Shown one piece after another: positions 1-5,423 of a stretch of 8,167 bases of DNA (positions are counted from its first letter, which is position 1; the number at the start of each line of letters is the position of its first letter). Where the stretch lies: contig USAB01000083.1 of NCBI GenBank assembly GCA_900552585.1, positions 1 to 8,167 of the forward strand, read 5' to 3'. A program made the position numbers and the translations under genes. Under the pieces are notes generated by a model that saw nothing but the letters and a program-made list of their open reading frames with translations, searched no databases and was not told where the DNA came from. Source of the stretch: an uncultured Coriobacteriaceae bacterium (GTDB lineage: Bacteria; Actinomycetota; Coriobacteriia; Coriobacteriales; Eggerthellaceae).

Positions 1-806
1 CCGCTGCAGGCCGGCGCCCGTTCGCCATACCGACGCAGACGTTGCCGCCGCAGCCGCAAAGCTATCCGTACCGCCTGCAATGGTCGGAGGGCCTGCTGTC
101 CGCATCCGCGCTCAAGCACGAAGCGGCAGACGAGGAAGACGGAGGCCGCACGCCGCAGTGCCTGCCGAATGCCGACGTACCATACGCAGAGAAGCCGGCG
201 GCCGCCGTGGAGAAGGGCACGGCGTTCCATTCGCTCGGGGAATTCGCCGCCCATGCCTGGCGGCGCACCGGGCGCATCGCCCTGCCGCCGGAAGGGCGGA
301 TGGCCGCCCTGGCCCGCCTGCACGGACTGGATGCCGCACAGACGGAGGACCTGCATCGCGAACTGGAACGCTGGACGGCAAGCCCCGTTGCGCGGCAGAT
401 GGAGGCGCACGCCCACCTGGATGCCGAGGCCCCGTTCTTCATCCCGCTGGCGGAGCGCGGCGCCGAGGGGGGAAGCCCCCTGACGCTGTACGGCTTCATC
501 GACCTGCTGGCGTACGACCGGTTCGGCAGTGGGACGGCCCACGTGGTGGATTACAAGACCGGCCGCTCGCTGAAGACGGACACCGACCGCCGGGCCGCCT
601 ACGAGATTCAGGCGAAGTGCTATGCCTACGCCCTGCTGCTGCAGGGCTTCCAGGACGTGGACCTTGATTTCGTGTTCGTGGACCAGCCGGACGAAGGAGA
701 CCCGGCCATCCCGCAGGTCACGCACTTCCCCGCTCCGGGTCAGCCGCGCTACGAGCGGGAAGCGCTGCGCGCCCAGCTGGAGCAGACGGCCCGTGCTATC
801 GTGTGA
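1..806 (+). CDS. C-terminal part of an AddA/UvrD-type helicase-nuclease (RecB-like PD-(D/E)XK nuclease domain), 5' end outside the window
   Basis: The frame is open from position 3 at the left edge and stops with TGA at 804-806, so this is the 3' end of a longer gene. The visible ~267 residues look like the nuclease domain that ends AddA-type and some UvrD-type helicases. It opens with an S-x-S-x-L-K-like segment (LSASALK, about nt 96-116), followed by GTAFH (about nt 216-230, the His that begins the nuclease core). Then come GFID (about 492-503, metal-binding Asp), VVDYKTG (about 543-563, the D-x-K catalytic pair) and QAKCYAY (about 609-629, the Q-x3-Y motif). All core RecB-nuclease residues are therefore present, and the domain should be active. 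No four-cysteine iron-sulfur cluster of the AddB kind is visible. By family knowledge, such proteins unwind and trim double-strand DNA ends for recombination. The helicase motifs are upstream and unseen, so AddA against another UvrD-like helicase-nuclease, or a stand-alone nuclease, cannot be settled. It lies 33 nt before the ygiQ-family gene and may share its transcript. Confidence 0.85.
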   Translation, partial: AAGRRPFAIPTQTLPPQPQSYPYRLQWSEGLLSASALKHEAADEEDGGRTPQCLPNADVPYAEKPAAAVEKGTAFHSLGEFAAHAWRRTGRIALPPEGRMAALARLHGLDAAQTEDLHRELERWTASPVARQMEAHAHLDAEAPFFIPLAERGAEGGSPLTLYGFIDLLAYDRFGSGTAHVVDYKTGRSLKTDTDRRAAYEIQAKCYAYALLLQGFQDVDLDFVFVDQPDEGDPAIPQVTHFPAPGQPRYEREALRAQLEQTARAIV

Positions 807-829
807 CGCGGCAGGCCGAGCAAGCACGC

Positions 830-835
830 AAGGAG
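830..835 (+). promoter_or_regulatory. Ribosome binding site of the ygiQ-family gene
   Basis: AAGGAG lies 4 nt before the ATG at 840. The spacing is slightly short but the match is strong. It supports this start, as does the MSFLPTNKREMDERGW N-terminus. No separate promoter is evident in the 33-nt gap, which fits co-transcription with the upstream gene. Confidence 0.75.
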
Positions 836-839
836 CATC

Positions 840-2939
840 ATGAGCTTTCTGCCCACAAATAAACGCGAAATGGACGAACGCGGCTGGAACCAGGCCGACT
901 TCGTCTACATCTGCGGCGACGCCTATGTGGACCATCCGTCGTTCGGTATGGCCATCATCACCCGCCTGCTGGAGGCGAAGGGCTACAAGGTGGGCGTTAT
1001 CGCGCAGCCGGATTGGCGCGACCCGGAGAGCATCGCCGCGCTGGGCAAGCCGCGGCTGGCGTTCCTGGTGTCCTCCGGCAACATGGATTCCATGGTGAAC
1101 CATTACACGGTGGCGAAGAAGCGGCGGCATTCCGACTTCTACTCGCCGGGCGGCAAGGCGGGCCTGCGCCCGGACCATGCATGCGTCGTGTACGGCAACC
1201 TCATCCGCCGTACGTTCAAGGACACGCCCATCGTGCTGGGCGGAATCGAAGCCAGCCTGCGCCGCCTGGCACATTACGACTACTGGTCCGACAAGCTGAA
1301 GCGCTCCATCCTGCTGGATTCCGGCGCGGACCTGATCAGCTACGGCATGGGCGAGCATTCCATCGTGGCCATTGCGGACGCGCTGGATGCCGGCCTTTCC
1401 GTACAAGACCTCACGTACATTCCCGGCACGGTGTTCCGCACGCGATCGCTTGACGCCGTGTACGAACCCATCATGCTTCCCACCTGGGAGGACATGCAAT
1501 CCGACAAGCTGAGGTACGCGGAAAGCTTTGGCGTGCAATGCAAGAACCTGAACCCGTACCTTTCGCATTCGCTTGTGGAGGAGTACCCGCACGGCGTCTA
1601 CGTGGTGCAGAACGCCCCCGCCCTGCCGTTGACGACGCAGGAGATGGATGCCGTGTACGCGCTGCCGTACGAGCGCACGTACCACCCCCGCTACGAGGGC
1701 GCCGGCGGCGTGCCCGCCATCAAGGAGGTGAAGTTCAGCATCGCCAGCAACCGCGGATGCCTGGGCGAATGCTCGTTTTGCGCGCTGAACTTCCATCAGG
1801 GCCGCATCATCCAGAGCCGCAGCCACGAATCCATCCTGGAAGAGGCGCGGCAGATGACGCAGGATCCGGATTTCAAAGGCTACATCCACGATGTGGGCGG
1901 CCCCACGGCGAACTTCCGCGTGCCCGCCTGCACACAGCAGGAGAAGCGCGGCGCGTGCCCGAACAAGCGCTGCCTTGCCCCCGAGCCGTGTCGCCAGCTG
2001 CGTGTGACGCACAAGGACTACGTGCAGCTGTTGCGCGAGCTACGCAGCCTGCCCGGCGTGAAGAAGGTGTTCATCCGCAGCGGCATCCGCTTCGACTACG
2101 CGCTGCTGGATCCCGACCACACGTTCATCCGCGAGCTGGCCGAGTACCACACCAGCGGCCAGCTCCGTCTGGCGCCCGAACATATATCGGAGAACGTGCT
2201 GCGCATCATGGGAAAGCCCGGCAACGAGGTGTACCAGCAGTTCGTACGCGAATTCGAGCACGCCAGCGAAGAGGCCGGCAAAGAGCAGTACGTACTGCCG
2301 TACCTGATGAGCAGCCATCCCGGCTCCACGATGAAAGAAGCCATCGAGCTTGCCGAATTCTGCCGCGATCTGGGGTACAACCCCGAACAGGTGTCGGATT
2401 TCTACCCCACGCCCAGCACGATATCCACGTGCATCTACTACACGGGCGTCGACCCGCGCACCATGGAGCACGTATACTGCCCCACGGACCCGCACGAGAA
2501 GGCCATGCAGCGCGCGCTGATCCAGTACCGCAACCCGAAGAACCGCAAACTCGTTGCGGAGGCGCTGAAGCGCGCCGGACGCAAGGACCTCATCGGCTAC
2601 GGGCCGAAATGCCTCATCCGCCCCAATCGGCAGAAGAGCGACCCGACAGCAGGCGGGCGCTCCGGCAGCGCGCACCCGTCGCGGGGCGCTCGCCATACGG
2701 GAAACGGCAAAGGTAAAGCCCGGAAAGAGCACGCCGCGGGGGACCGTCCGGCACAGAACGAGCAGGGGGGAAACGCCCGCCGCAAGCAGAACGGGCACGC
2801 GGACGCGCGGGCCGGCCGCAAGCCGAACGAACATGCCGGCGGCGGCGCGAAAGCGCGCGGCAAGCGGCATGGCGGCGGAAGCGCACACGACAAGCGGCGC
2901 CGCGGCGGTCGTAGACAATCCGGAAACAACGCAAGATAA
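840..2939 (+). CDS. ygiQ: YgiQ-family (UPF0313) radical SAM protein
   Basis: This 699-residue protein matches the YgiQ family along its whole length (E. coli YgiQ is about 740 residues). Residues ~10-290 form the family's N-terminal domain, with the typical GGIEASLRR at 134-142. The radical SAM core begins at SNRGCLGECSFC, where C307, C311 and C314 form the CxxxCxxC motif that ligates a 4Fe-4S cluster and SAM. It is followed by GRIIQSRS (321-328) and DVGGPTANFR (351-360). A second cysteine set (C364, C373, C378, C384) sits where the family keeps extra cysteines, perhaps for another metal centre. LAPEHISE (444-451) and HPGST (493-497) are further family blocks, and the C-terminal DUF3362-like region runs from ~520 to ~595. 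The last ~100 residues are a Gly/Arg/Lys/Asn-rich, probably disordered basic tail. The protein should be cytoplasmic. The reaction and substrate of YgiQ proteins are not known to me, so only the chemistry class can be stated. No clear terminator follows the TAA. Confidence 0.95.
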   Translation: MSFLPTNKREMDERGWNQADFVYICGDAYVDHPSFGMAIITRLLEAKGYKVGVIAQPDWRDPESIAALGKPRLAFLVSSGNMDSMVNHYTVAKKRRHSDFYSPGGKAGLRPDHACVVYGNLIRRTFKDTPIVLGGIEASLRRLAHYDYWSDKLKRSILLDSGADLISYGMGEHSIVAIADALDAGLSVQDLTYIPGTVFRTRSLDAVYEPIMLPTWEDMQSDKLRYAESFGVQCKNLNPYLSHSLVEEYPHGVYVVQNAPALPLTTQEMDAVYALPYERTYHPRYEGAGGVPAIKEVKFSIASNRGCLGECSFCALNFHQGRIIQSRSHESILEEARQMTQDPDFKGYIHDVGGPTANFRVPACTQQEKRGACPNKRCLAPEPCRQLRVTHKDYVQLLRELRSLPGVKKVFIRSGIRFDYALLDPDHTFIRELAEYHTSGQLRLAPEHISENVLRIMGKPGNEVYQQFVREFEHASEEAGKEQYVLPYLMSSHPGSTMKEAIELAEFCRDLGYNPEQVSDFYPTPSTISTCIYYTGVDPRTMEHVYCPTDPHEKAMQRALIQYRNPKNRKLVAEALKRAGRKDLIGYGPKCLIRPNRQKSDPTAGGRSGSAHPSRGARHTGNGKGKARKEHAAGDRPAQNEQGGNARRKQNGHADARAGRKPNEHAGGGAKARGKRHGGGSAHDKRRRGGRRQSGNNAR

Positions 2940-3030
2940 CGCGTCCGTTCACATGCCGGCAATGCCATCCTTTCGAAGAAACGGCCAGTTCAACCGTGAC
3001 AAATGAAGACAAATTGGCACGGATGGCACT

Positions 3031-3051
3031 CGCGTGAACAACGTTTACGCG
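3031..3051. promoter_or_regulatory. Operator-like imperfect palindrome upstream of the wall hydrolase
   Basis: The arms are CGCGTGAAC (3031-3039) and GTTTACGCG (3043-3051), separated by AAC. Eight of nine positions pair, and the single mismatch is G3036/T3046. It ends 1 nt before the TATGAT hexamer at 3053, so it occupies the -35/spacer region where a dimeric repressor or activator would act. No T-run follows, so it is not an intrinsic terminator. Binding by a regulator is inferred; the palindrome itself is seen directly. Confidence 0.5.
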
Positions 3052-3052
3052 T

Positions 3053-3058
3053 TATGAT
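3053..3058 (+). promoter_or_regulatory. Candidate -10 element of the wall hydrolase promoter
   Basis: TATGAT matches five of six bases of the sigma-70 -10 consensus and lies about 100 nt before the start codon. No good -35 hexamer is found at 16-18 nt upstream (that stretch is the palindrome). The promoter would thus be weak or activator-dependent, or use another sigma factor. Transcription would begin near 3065 and give a leader of about 95 nt. Confidence 0.4.
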
Positions 3059-3142
3059 ATTTCGCAAGAATGCATACCGTAGCGCATACGACACTCTTTG
3101 CATCGCACAACCGAATAGGATCTGCACGCGCTCTGACACATC

Positions 3143-3147
3143 AAGGA
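3143..3147 (+). promoter_or_regulatory. Ribosome binding site of the wall hydrolase
   Basis: AAGGA lies 11 nt before the ATG at 3159 and 5 nt before an in-frame TTG at 3153. Either codon could start translation, and the choice adds or removes only two residues before the signal peptide. I chose ATG by codon preference, although spacing favours TTG. Confidence 0.55.
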
Positions 3148-3158
3148 TTCCATTGCCT

Positions 3159-4790
3159 ATGTACAAAACCAGAATCATCCCCGTACTCGCCGTATCCGGA
3201 GCAATCGCCCTGGGAGGTGCAGCGCTGCCGGCTACCGCTCTGGCCGCCGAAGCCTCGCTCGCCCCTGCCCAGGCAGTCGTCCAGAAGATCAACTACAACA
3301 CGTATAAGCAGATGCTCATCGACGACGGCTGCTCGGACAGCGAAGTAGAAGCGTATCTGATGCAGTATCAGGCCGCAGAGGAACAGGCCGAAGCGGACGC
3401 GAAGGCCGCGAAGGAACACAAGACTGCCGCGAAGGATACGTCAAAGACCGCGGACGCCGCCGGTACGAAGTCCTCGAGCACGAAGACCGCTGCCGCGAAG
3501 AGCCCGAAGGACACGTCTTCCTCAAGCGCCTCGAAGGCTTCCGCAAAGACCGCGAAGAAGAATGCGAAGAAGATAGCGAGCACGGCCCAGAAGGCCGCTG
3601 CGAAGGCGAAGAAGGCGCAGAAGAAGGCCGACACGGCCGCCAAGAAGAAGGCAGAGCGGGAAACACAGAAAGCCGTTGCCTCTGCAAAGGCCGAGAAAGC
3701 CGCCGAAGCCGCTGCGAATGCGAAGGTGAGGAAAGCGAAGCACGCGAAGAAGACCGCCTCGTCCTCTGCGTCCACGGCTGCGCCCAGCACGACCGCCTCC
3801 CCACAGGCAACGTCTGCGGGAGCGTACAAGCGCGTGCATTATTCCCAGAACCTGACCACGGAGATGTTCATCGCCTCCATCGGCGAGCAGGCCCGCCAGA
3901 TCGGCCGCAAGTACGACATCTACGCGTCCGTCCTGATCGCCCAGGCCATCCTGGAAAGCGGTTCGGGATCCAGCACGTTGTCGAAGGCCCCGTACAACAA
4001 CCTGTTCGGCATCAAGGGCGCGTACAACGGCAAATCCATCCGCATGGCCACCAGCGAGGACAACGGCTTCGGCACGCTGTACACCACCGCCGCGAACTTC
4101 CGCGTGTACGCCACGCAGAAGCAATCCATGAAGGATTACGCAAAGCTGCTGCGCGGCAGTTCGTTCTACTCCGGCGCCTGGAAGGAGAACGCGGATTCGT
4201 ACAAGGATGCCGCCGAGGCGCTGGAAGGCCGCTACGCCACGGACACCAGCTATGCCGAGAAGATCGAAGCACTCATCAAGACGTACGACCTGACCCGCTA
4301 CGACAAGAAGCTGGACTTCAAGATCACGGGCAAGACAACCACGAAGAGCGGCAAGACCCGCAATCTGACCATGAACGACTACGCGAACCTGGAAGCGCTG
4401 GCAACGTCGTGCCTGGGCACGGACTACGTGTGGGGCGGCAACGACCGCAGCGGCTTCGACTGCTCGGGCTTGGTACAGTACCTGTACAAGAATGCGCTGG
4501 GCATCCAGCTCACGCGCACCACGTACACGCAGCAATACGAGGGCAAGAGCGTCGACTTCGACGACCTGCAGATGGGCGACCTGCTGTTCTTCAAGCGCGG
4601 CAACGATACGTACCATGTGGCCATGTACTTGGGCGACGGCTTCTACATCCACGCGCCGAACGTGGGCGAGACCGTGAAGATTGGCGACATGGAAAGCTAT
4701 ACGCCCTCGTTCGCGAAGCGCATCATCACCACGAAGTCCGTGAAGAAGGCTTCGGCCGGCTCCGCGAACGGCGCCTCCTCTGCGAACTAG
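3159..4790 (+). CDS. Secreted peptidoglycan hydrolase with glucosaminidase (GH73) and NlpC/P60 domains
   Basis: This 543-residue protein should be exported and cut cell-wall peptidoglycan at two bond types. Residues 1-29 are a Sec signal peptide: MYKTR, a hydrophobic core, then ALA before the predicted cut at A29/A30. After a short segment (~35-70) comes a long Ala/Lys/Ser-rich linker (~71-222), very basic and resembling histone H1 tails. Residues ~232-380 are a GH73 glucosaminidase domain with catalytic Glu266 in AILESGSG, NNLFGIKG, and a later FRVYATQKQSMKDYAKLL block; it would cleave glycan strands. Residues ~404-525 are an NlpC/P60 domain with catalytic Cys435 in DCSG, His486 in YHVAMYLG and His498 in IHAP; such domains cut stem-peptide bonds. 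All these catalytic residues are intact. The C-terminus is Ser/Ala/Lys-rich with no LPxTG anchor. The gene stands alone between its own promoter region and a strong terminator. A role in daughter-cell separation or wall turnover is likely but inferred. Confidence 0.92.
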   Translation: MYKTRIIPVLAVSGAIALGGAALPATALAAEASLAPAQAVVQKINYNTYKQMLIDDGCSDSEVEAYLMQYQAAEEQAEADAKAAKEHKTAAKDTSKTADAAGTKSSSTKTAAAKSPKDTSSSSASKASAKTAKKNAKKIASTAQKAAAKAKKAQKKADTAAKKKAERETQKAVASAKAEKAAEAAANAKVRKAKHAKKTASSSASTAAPSTTASPQATSAGAYKRVHYSQNLTTEMFIASIGEQARQIGRKYDIYASVLIAQAILESGSGSSTLSKAPYNNLFGIKGAYNGKSIRMATSEDNGFGTLYTTAANFRVYATQKQSMKDYAKLLRGSSFYSGAWKENADSYKDAAEALEGRYATDTSYAEKIEALIKTYDLTRYDKKLDFKITGKTTTKSGKTRNLTMNDYANLEALATSCLGTDYVWGGNDRSGFDCSGLVQYLYKNALGIQLTRTTYTQQYEGKSVDFDDLQMGDLLFFKRGNDTYHVAMYLGDGFYIHAPNVGETVKIGDMESYTPSFAKRIITTKSVKKASAGSANGASSAN

Positions 4791-4810
4791 CACAGGCAAG
4801 CTCCGGACCC

Positions 4811-4824
4811 GCCGATACGGCCGC
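4811..4824 (+). repeat. Left arm of a 14-bp perfect inverted repeat around the convergent terminator
   Basis: GCCGATACGGCCGC here is the exact reverse complement of 4943-4956. It begins 20 nt after the hydrolase stop codon. The two arms are separated by 118 nt that contain the terminator hairpin. The match does not extend on either side. Confidence 0.7.
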
Positions 4825-4838
4825 CGGCCCGGTTCGAC

Positions 4839-4900
4839 GAAACCCCCGCCATCGGGAACCGTCTCGGCGGCTCCGCACGATGGCGGGGGTTTCTGGTTTT
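4839..4900. terminator. Strong intrinsic terminator between convergent genes
   Basis: GAAACCCCCGCCATCG (4839-4854) pairs perfectly over 16 bp with CGATGGCGGGGGTTTC (4878-4893). Inside it a second stem, GGAACCG (4855-4861) with CGGCTCC (4868-4874), pairs with one mismatch. The + strand then reads TGGTTTT (4894-4900), a moderate T-tract. It lies 48 nt past the hydrolase stop. The stem starts with AAA and ends with TTT, so it may also stop transcription arriving from the cupin gene, although the - strand has no further T-run beyond the stem. Confidence 0.9.
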
Positions 4901-4942
4901 AGCAACCGCGCAAGCGGGAACGGCATGCACCTCCCCGCCTGC

Positions 4943-4956
4943 GCGGCCGTATCGGC
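4943..4956 (-). repeat. Right arm of the 14-bp perfect inverted repeat
   Basis: GCGGCCGTATCGGC is the exact reverse complement of 4811-4824. Read on the - strand, it lies 11 nt after the cupin stop codon. Thus the same 14-mer follows each of the two convergent genes in its own sense. Confidence 0.7.
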
Positions 4957-4967
4957 ACTATGCGCAA

Positions 4968-5297
4968 TCAGTGGAACGGCACGACGGCGATGAAATCCAG
5001 GCCGTCATCGCAGACGTCCGTGATCTCGTGATCGGAGTCCATCGGGCAGTACGTGGCAACGCCGGGGCGCAGCTTCTCCTTATGGCCGTTCACATACGCC
5101 GTCGCCGTGCCGGACAGGACGTAGATGACCTCGCTCGAATCCTCGTGCAGGTGCAGCCCGATGGACGACCCCTTGTCCAGATGCCCGTGCATGATCTTCC
5201 CCAGATCGTCCACGTACATCTGCGCCTTCAGCTTCCCTTCGCCGCCCTTGAAATGGTCGATGACCGTGGTATCCAGCTTGTCGAACTCGATCAGCAT
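4968..5297 (-). CDS. Small single-domain cupin protein
   Basis: This 109-residue protein is a minimal beta-barrel cupin. Motif 1 is complete: G43-x5-H49-x-H51-x4-E56-x6-G63 (within GSSIGLHLHEDSSEVIYVLSG at 43-63). Motif 2 is represented by P85-x4-H90 in CPMDSDHEI, where the usual Gly is Asp. H49, H51, E56 and H90 can form the standard divalent-metal site. There is no signal peptide or membrane segment, so it should be cytoplasmic. Single-domain cupins of this kind include metal-dependent sugar isomerases, dioxygenases and small-molecule binding proteins, and the sequence does not decide between them. The ATG at 5297 is preceded by AAGGGG (5306-5311) at 8 nt spacing and by its own promoter. 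It follows the smc–ftsY pair on the same strand behind a terminator, and so appears to be a separate transcription unit. It converges on the wall hydrolase gene. Confidence 0.88.
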   Translation of the reverse strand: MLIEFDKLDTTVIDHFKGGEGKLKAQMYVDDLGKIMHGHLDKGSSIGLHLHEDSSEVIYVLSGTATAYVNGHKEKLRPGVATYCPMDSDHEITDVCDDGLDFIAVVPFH

Positions 5298-5305
5298 TGC
5301 CCTTT

Positions 5306-5312
5306 CCCCTTT
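5306..5312 (-). promoter_or_regulatory. Ribosome binding site of the cupin gene
   Basis: AAAGGGG on the - strand lies 8 nt before the ATG. A second purine run (AAAGGG) sits too close to the start to be the main site, and a GAGGA lies 14 nt away. Confidence 0.6.
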
Positions 5313-5331
5313 CCTCGTATGTCCTGCTTCC

Positions 5332-5359
5332 AGTATAAGATGCAGACCCGCGGAAACAA
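5332..5359 (-). promoter_or_regulatory. Sigma-70-type promoter of the cupin gene
   Basis: On the - strand, TTGTTT (5354-5359) and TATACT (5332-5337) are separated by 16 nt. The -10 matches the consensus at five of six bases and the -35 begins with the key TTG. Transcription would start near 5325, giving a leader of about 28 nt. The -35 hexamer lies within the T-rich tail of the ftsY terminator. Confidence 0.6.
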
Positions 5360-5386
5360 GAAGCCGCAGGGCGACTGCCCTGCGGC
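5351..5386 (-). terminator. Intrinsic terminator of ftsY
   Basis: On the - strand GCCGCAGGGC (5386-5377) and GCCCTGCGGC (5372-5363) form a perfect 10-bp stem with a 4-nt loop. TTCTTGTTT (5362-5354) follows directly. The hairpin lies about 37 nt past the ftsY stop. The + strand lacks a T-run after the stem, so it acts in the ftsY direction. Confidence 0.85.
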
Positions 5387-5423
5387 GGTAACGAGACGGT
5401 ATCGTTTTTCCCTGCGGCCGGGC

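Larger units (their letters stand above)
2940..3158. other. 219-bp intergenic region upstream of the wall hydrolase gene
   Basis: This stretch is visibly richer in A/T than the flanking genes. It holds the 21-bp palindrome (3031-3051), a TATGAT hexamer (3053-3058) and the hydrolase ribosome binding site (3143-3147), each listed separately. Between the ygiQ stop and the palindrome there is only a short TGCCGGCA palindrome (2954-2961) and no hairpin with a T-run, so I see no intrinsic terminator for ygiQ. An in-frame ATG at 3003 would add 52 residues to the hydrolase. That stretch is not hydrophobic, lacks a nearby Shine-Dalgarno, and would bury the signal peptide, so I treat it as non-coding leader. 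Confidence 0.6.

Noticed and set aside
1538..2716. 392-residue overlapping + strand frame inside ygiQ
   Set aside because: It is an out-of-frame reading of the radical SAM gene, very Arg/Pro-rich and with no start signal.
3003..3158. Longer start for the wall hydrolase at ATG 3003, adding 52 residues
   Set aside because: It would place a signal peptide internally, has no nearby Shine-Dalgarno, overlaps the palindrome and -10 element, and its composition is unlike the flanking coding DNA.
3400..3780. Short tandem DNA repeats (GCGAAGAAG-like)
   Set aside because: They follow from Ala-Lys-Lys codons in the linker. Spacing is irregular and no longer unit repeats exactly, so it is not a CRISPR or a satellite.
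3522..4799. 425-residue open frame antisense to the wall hydrolase
   Set aside because: It is a shadow of GC-rich codon bias. The sense protein has complete domains, and the antisense product shows no recognisable motif.
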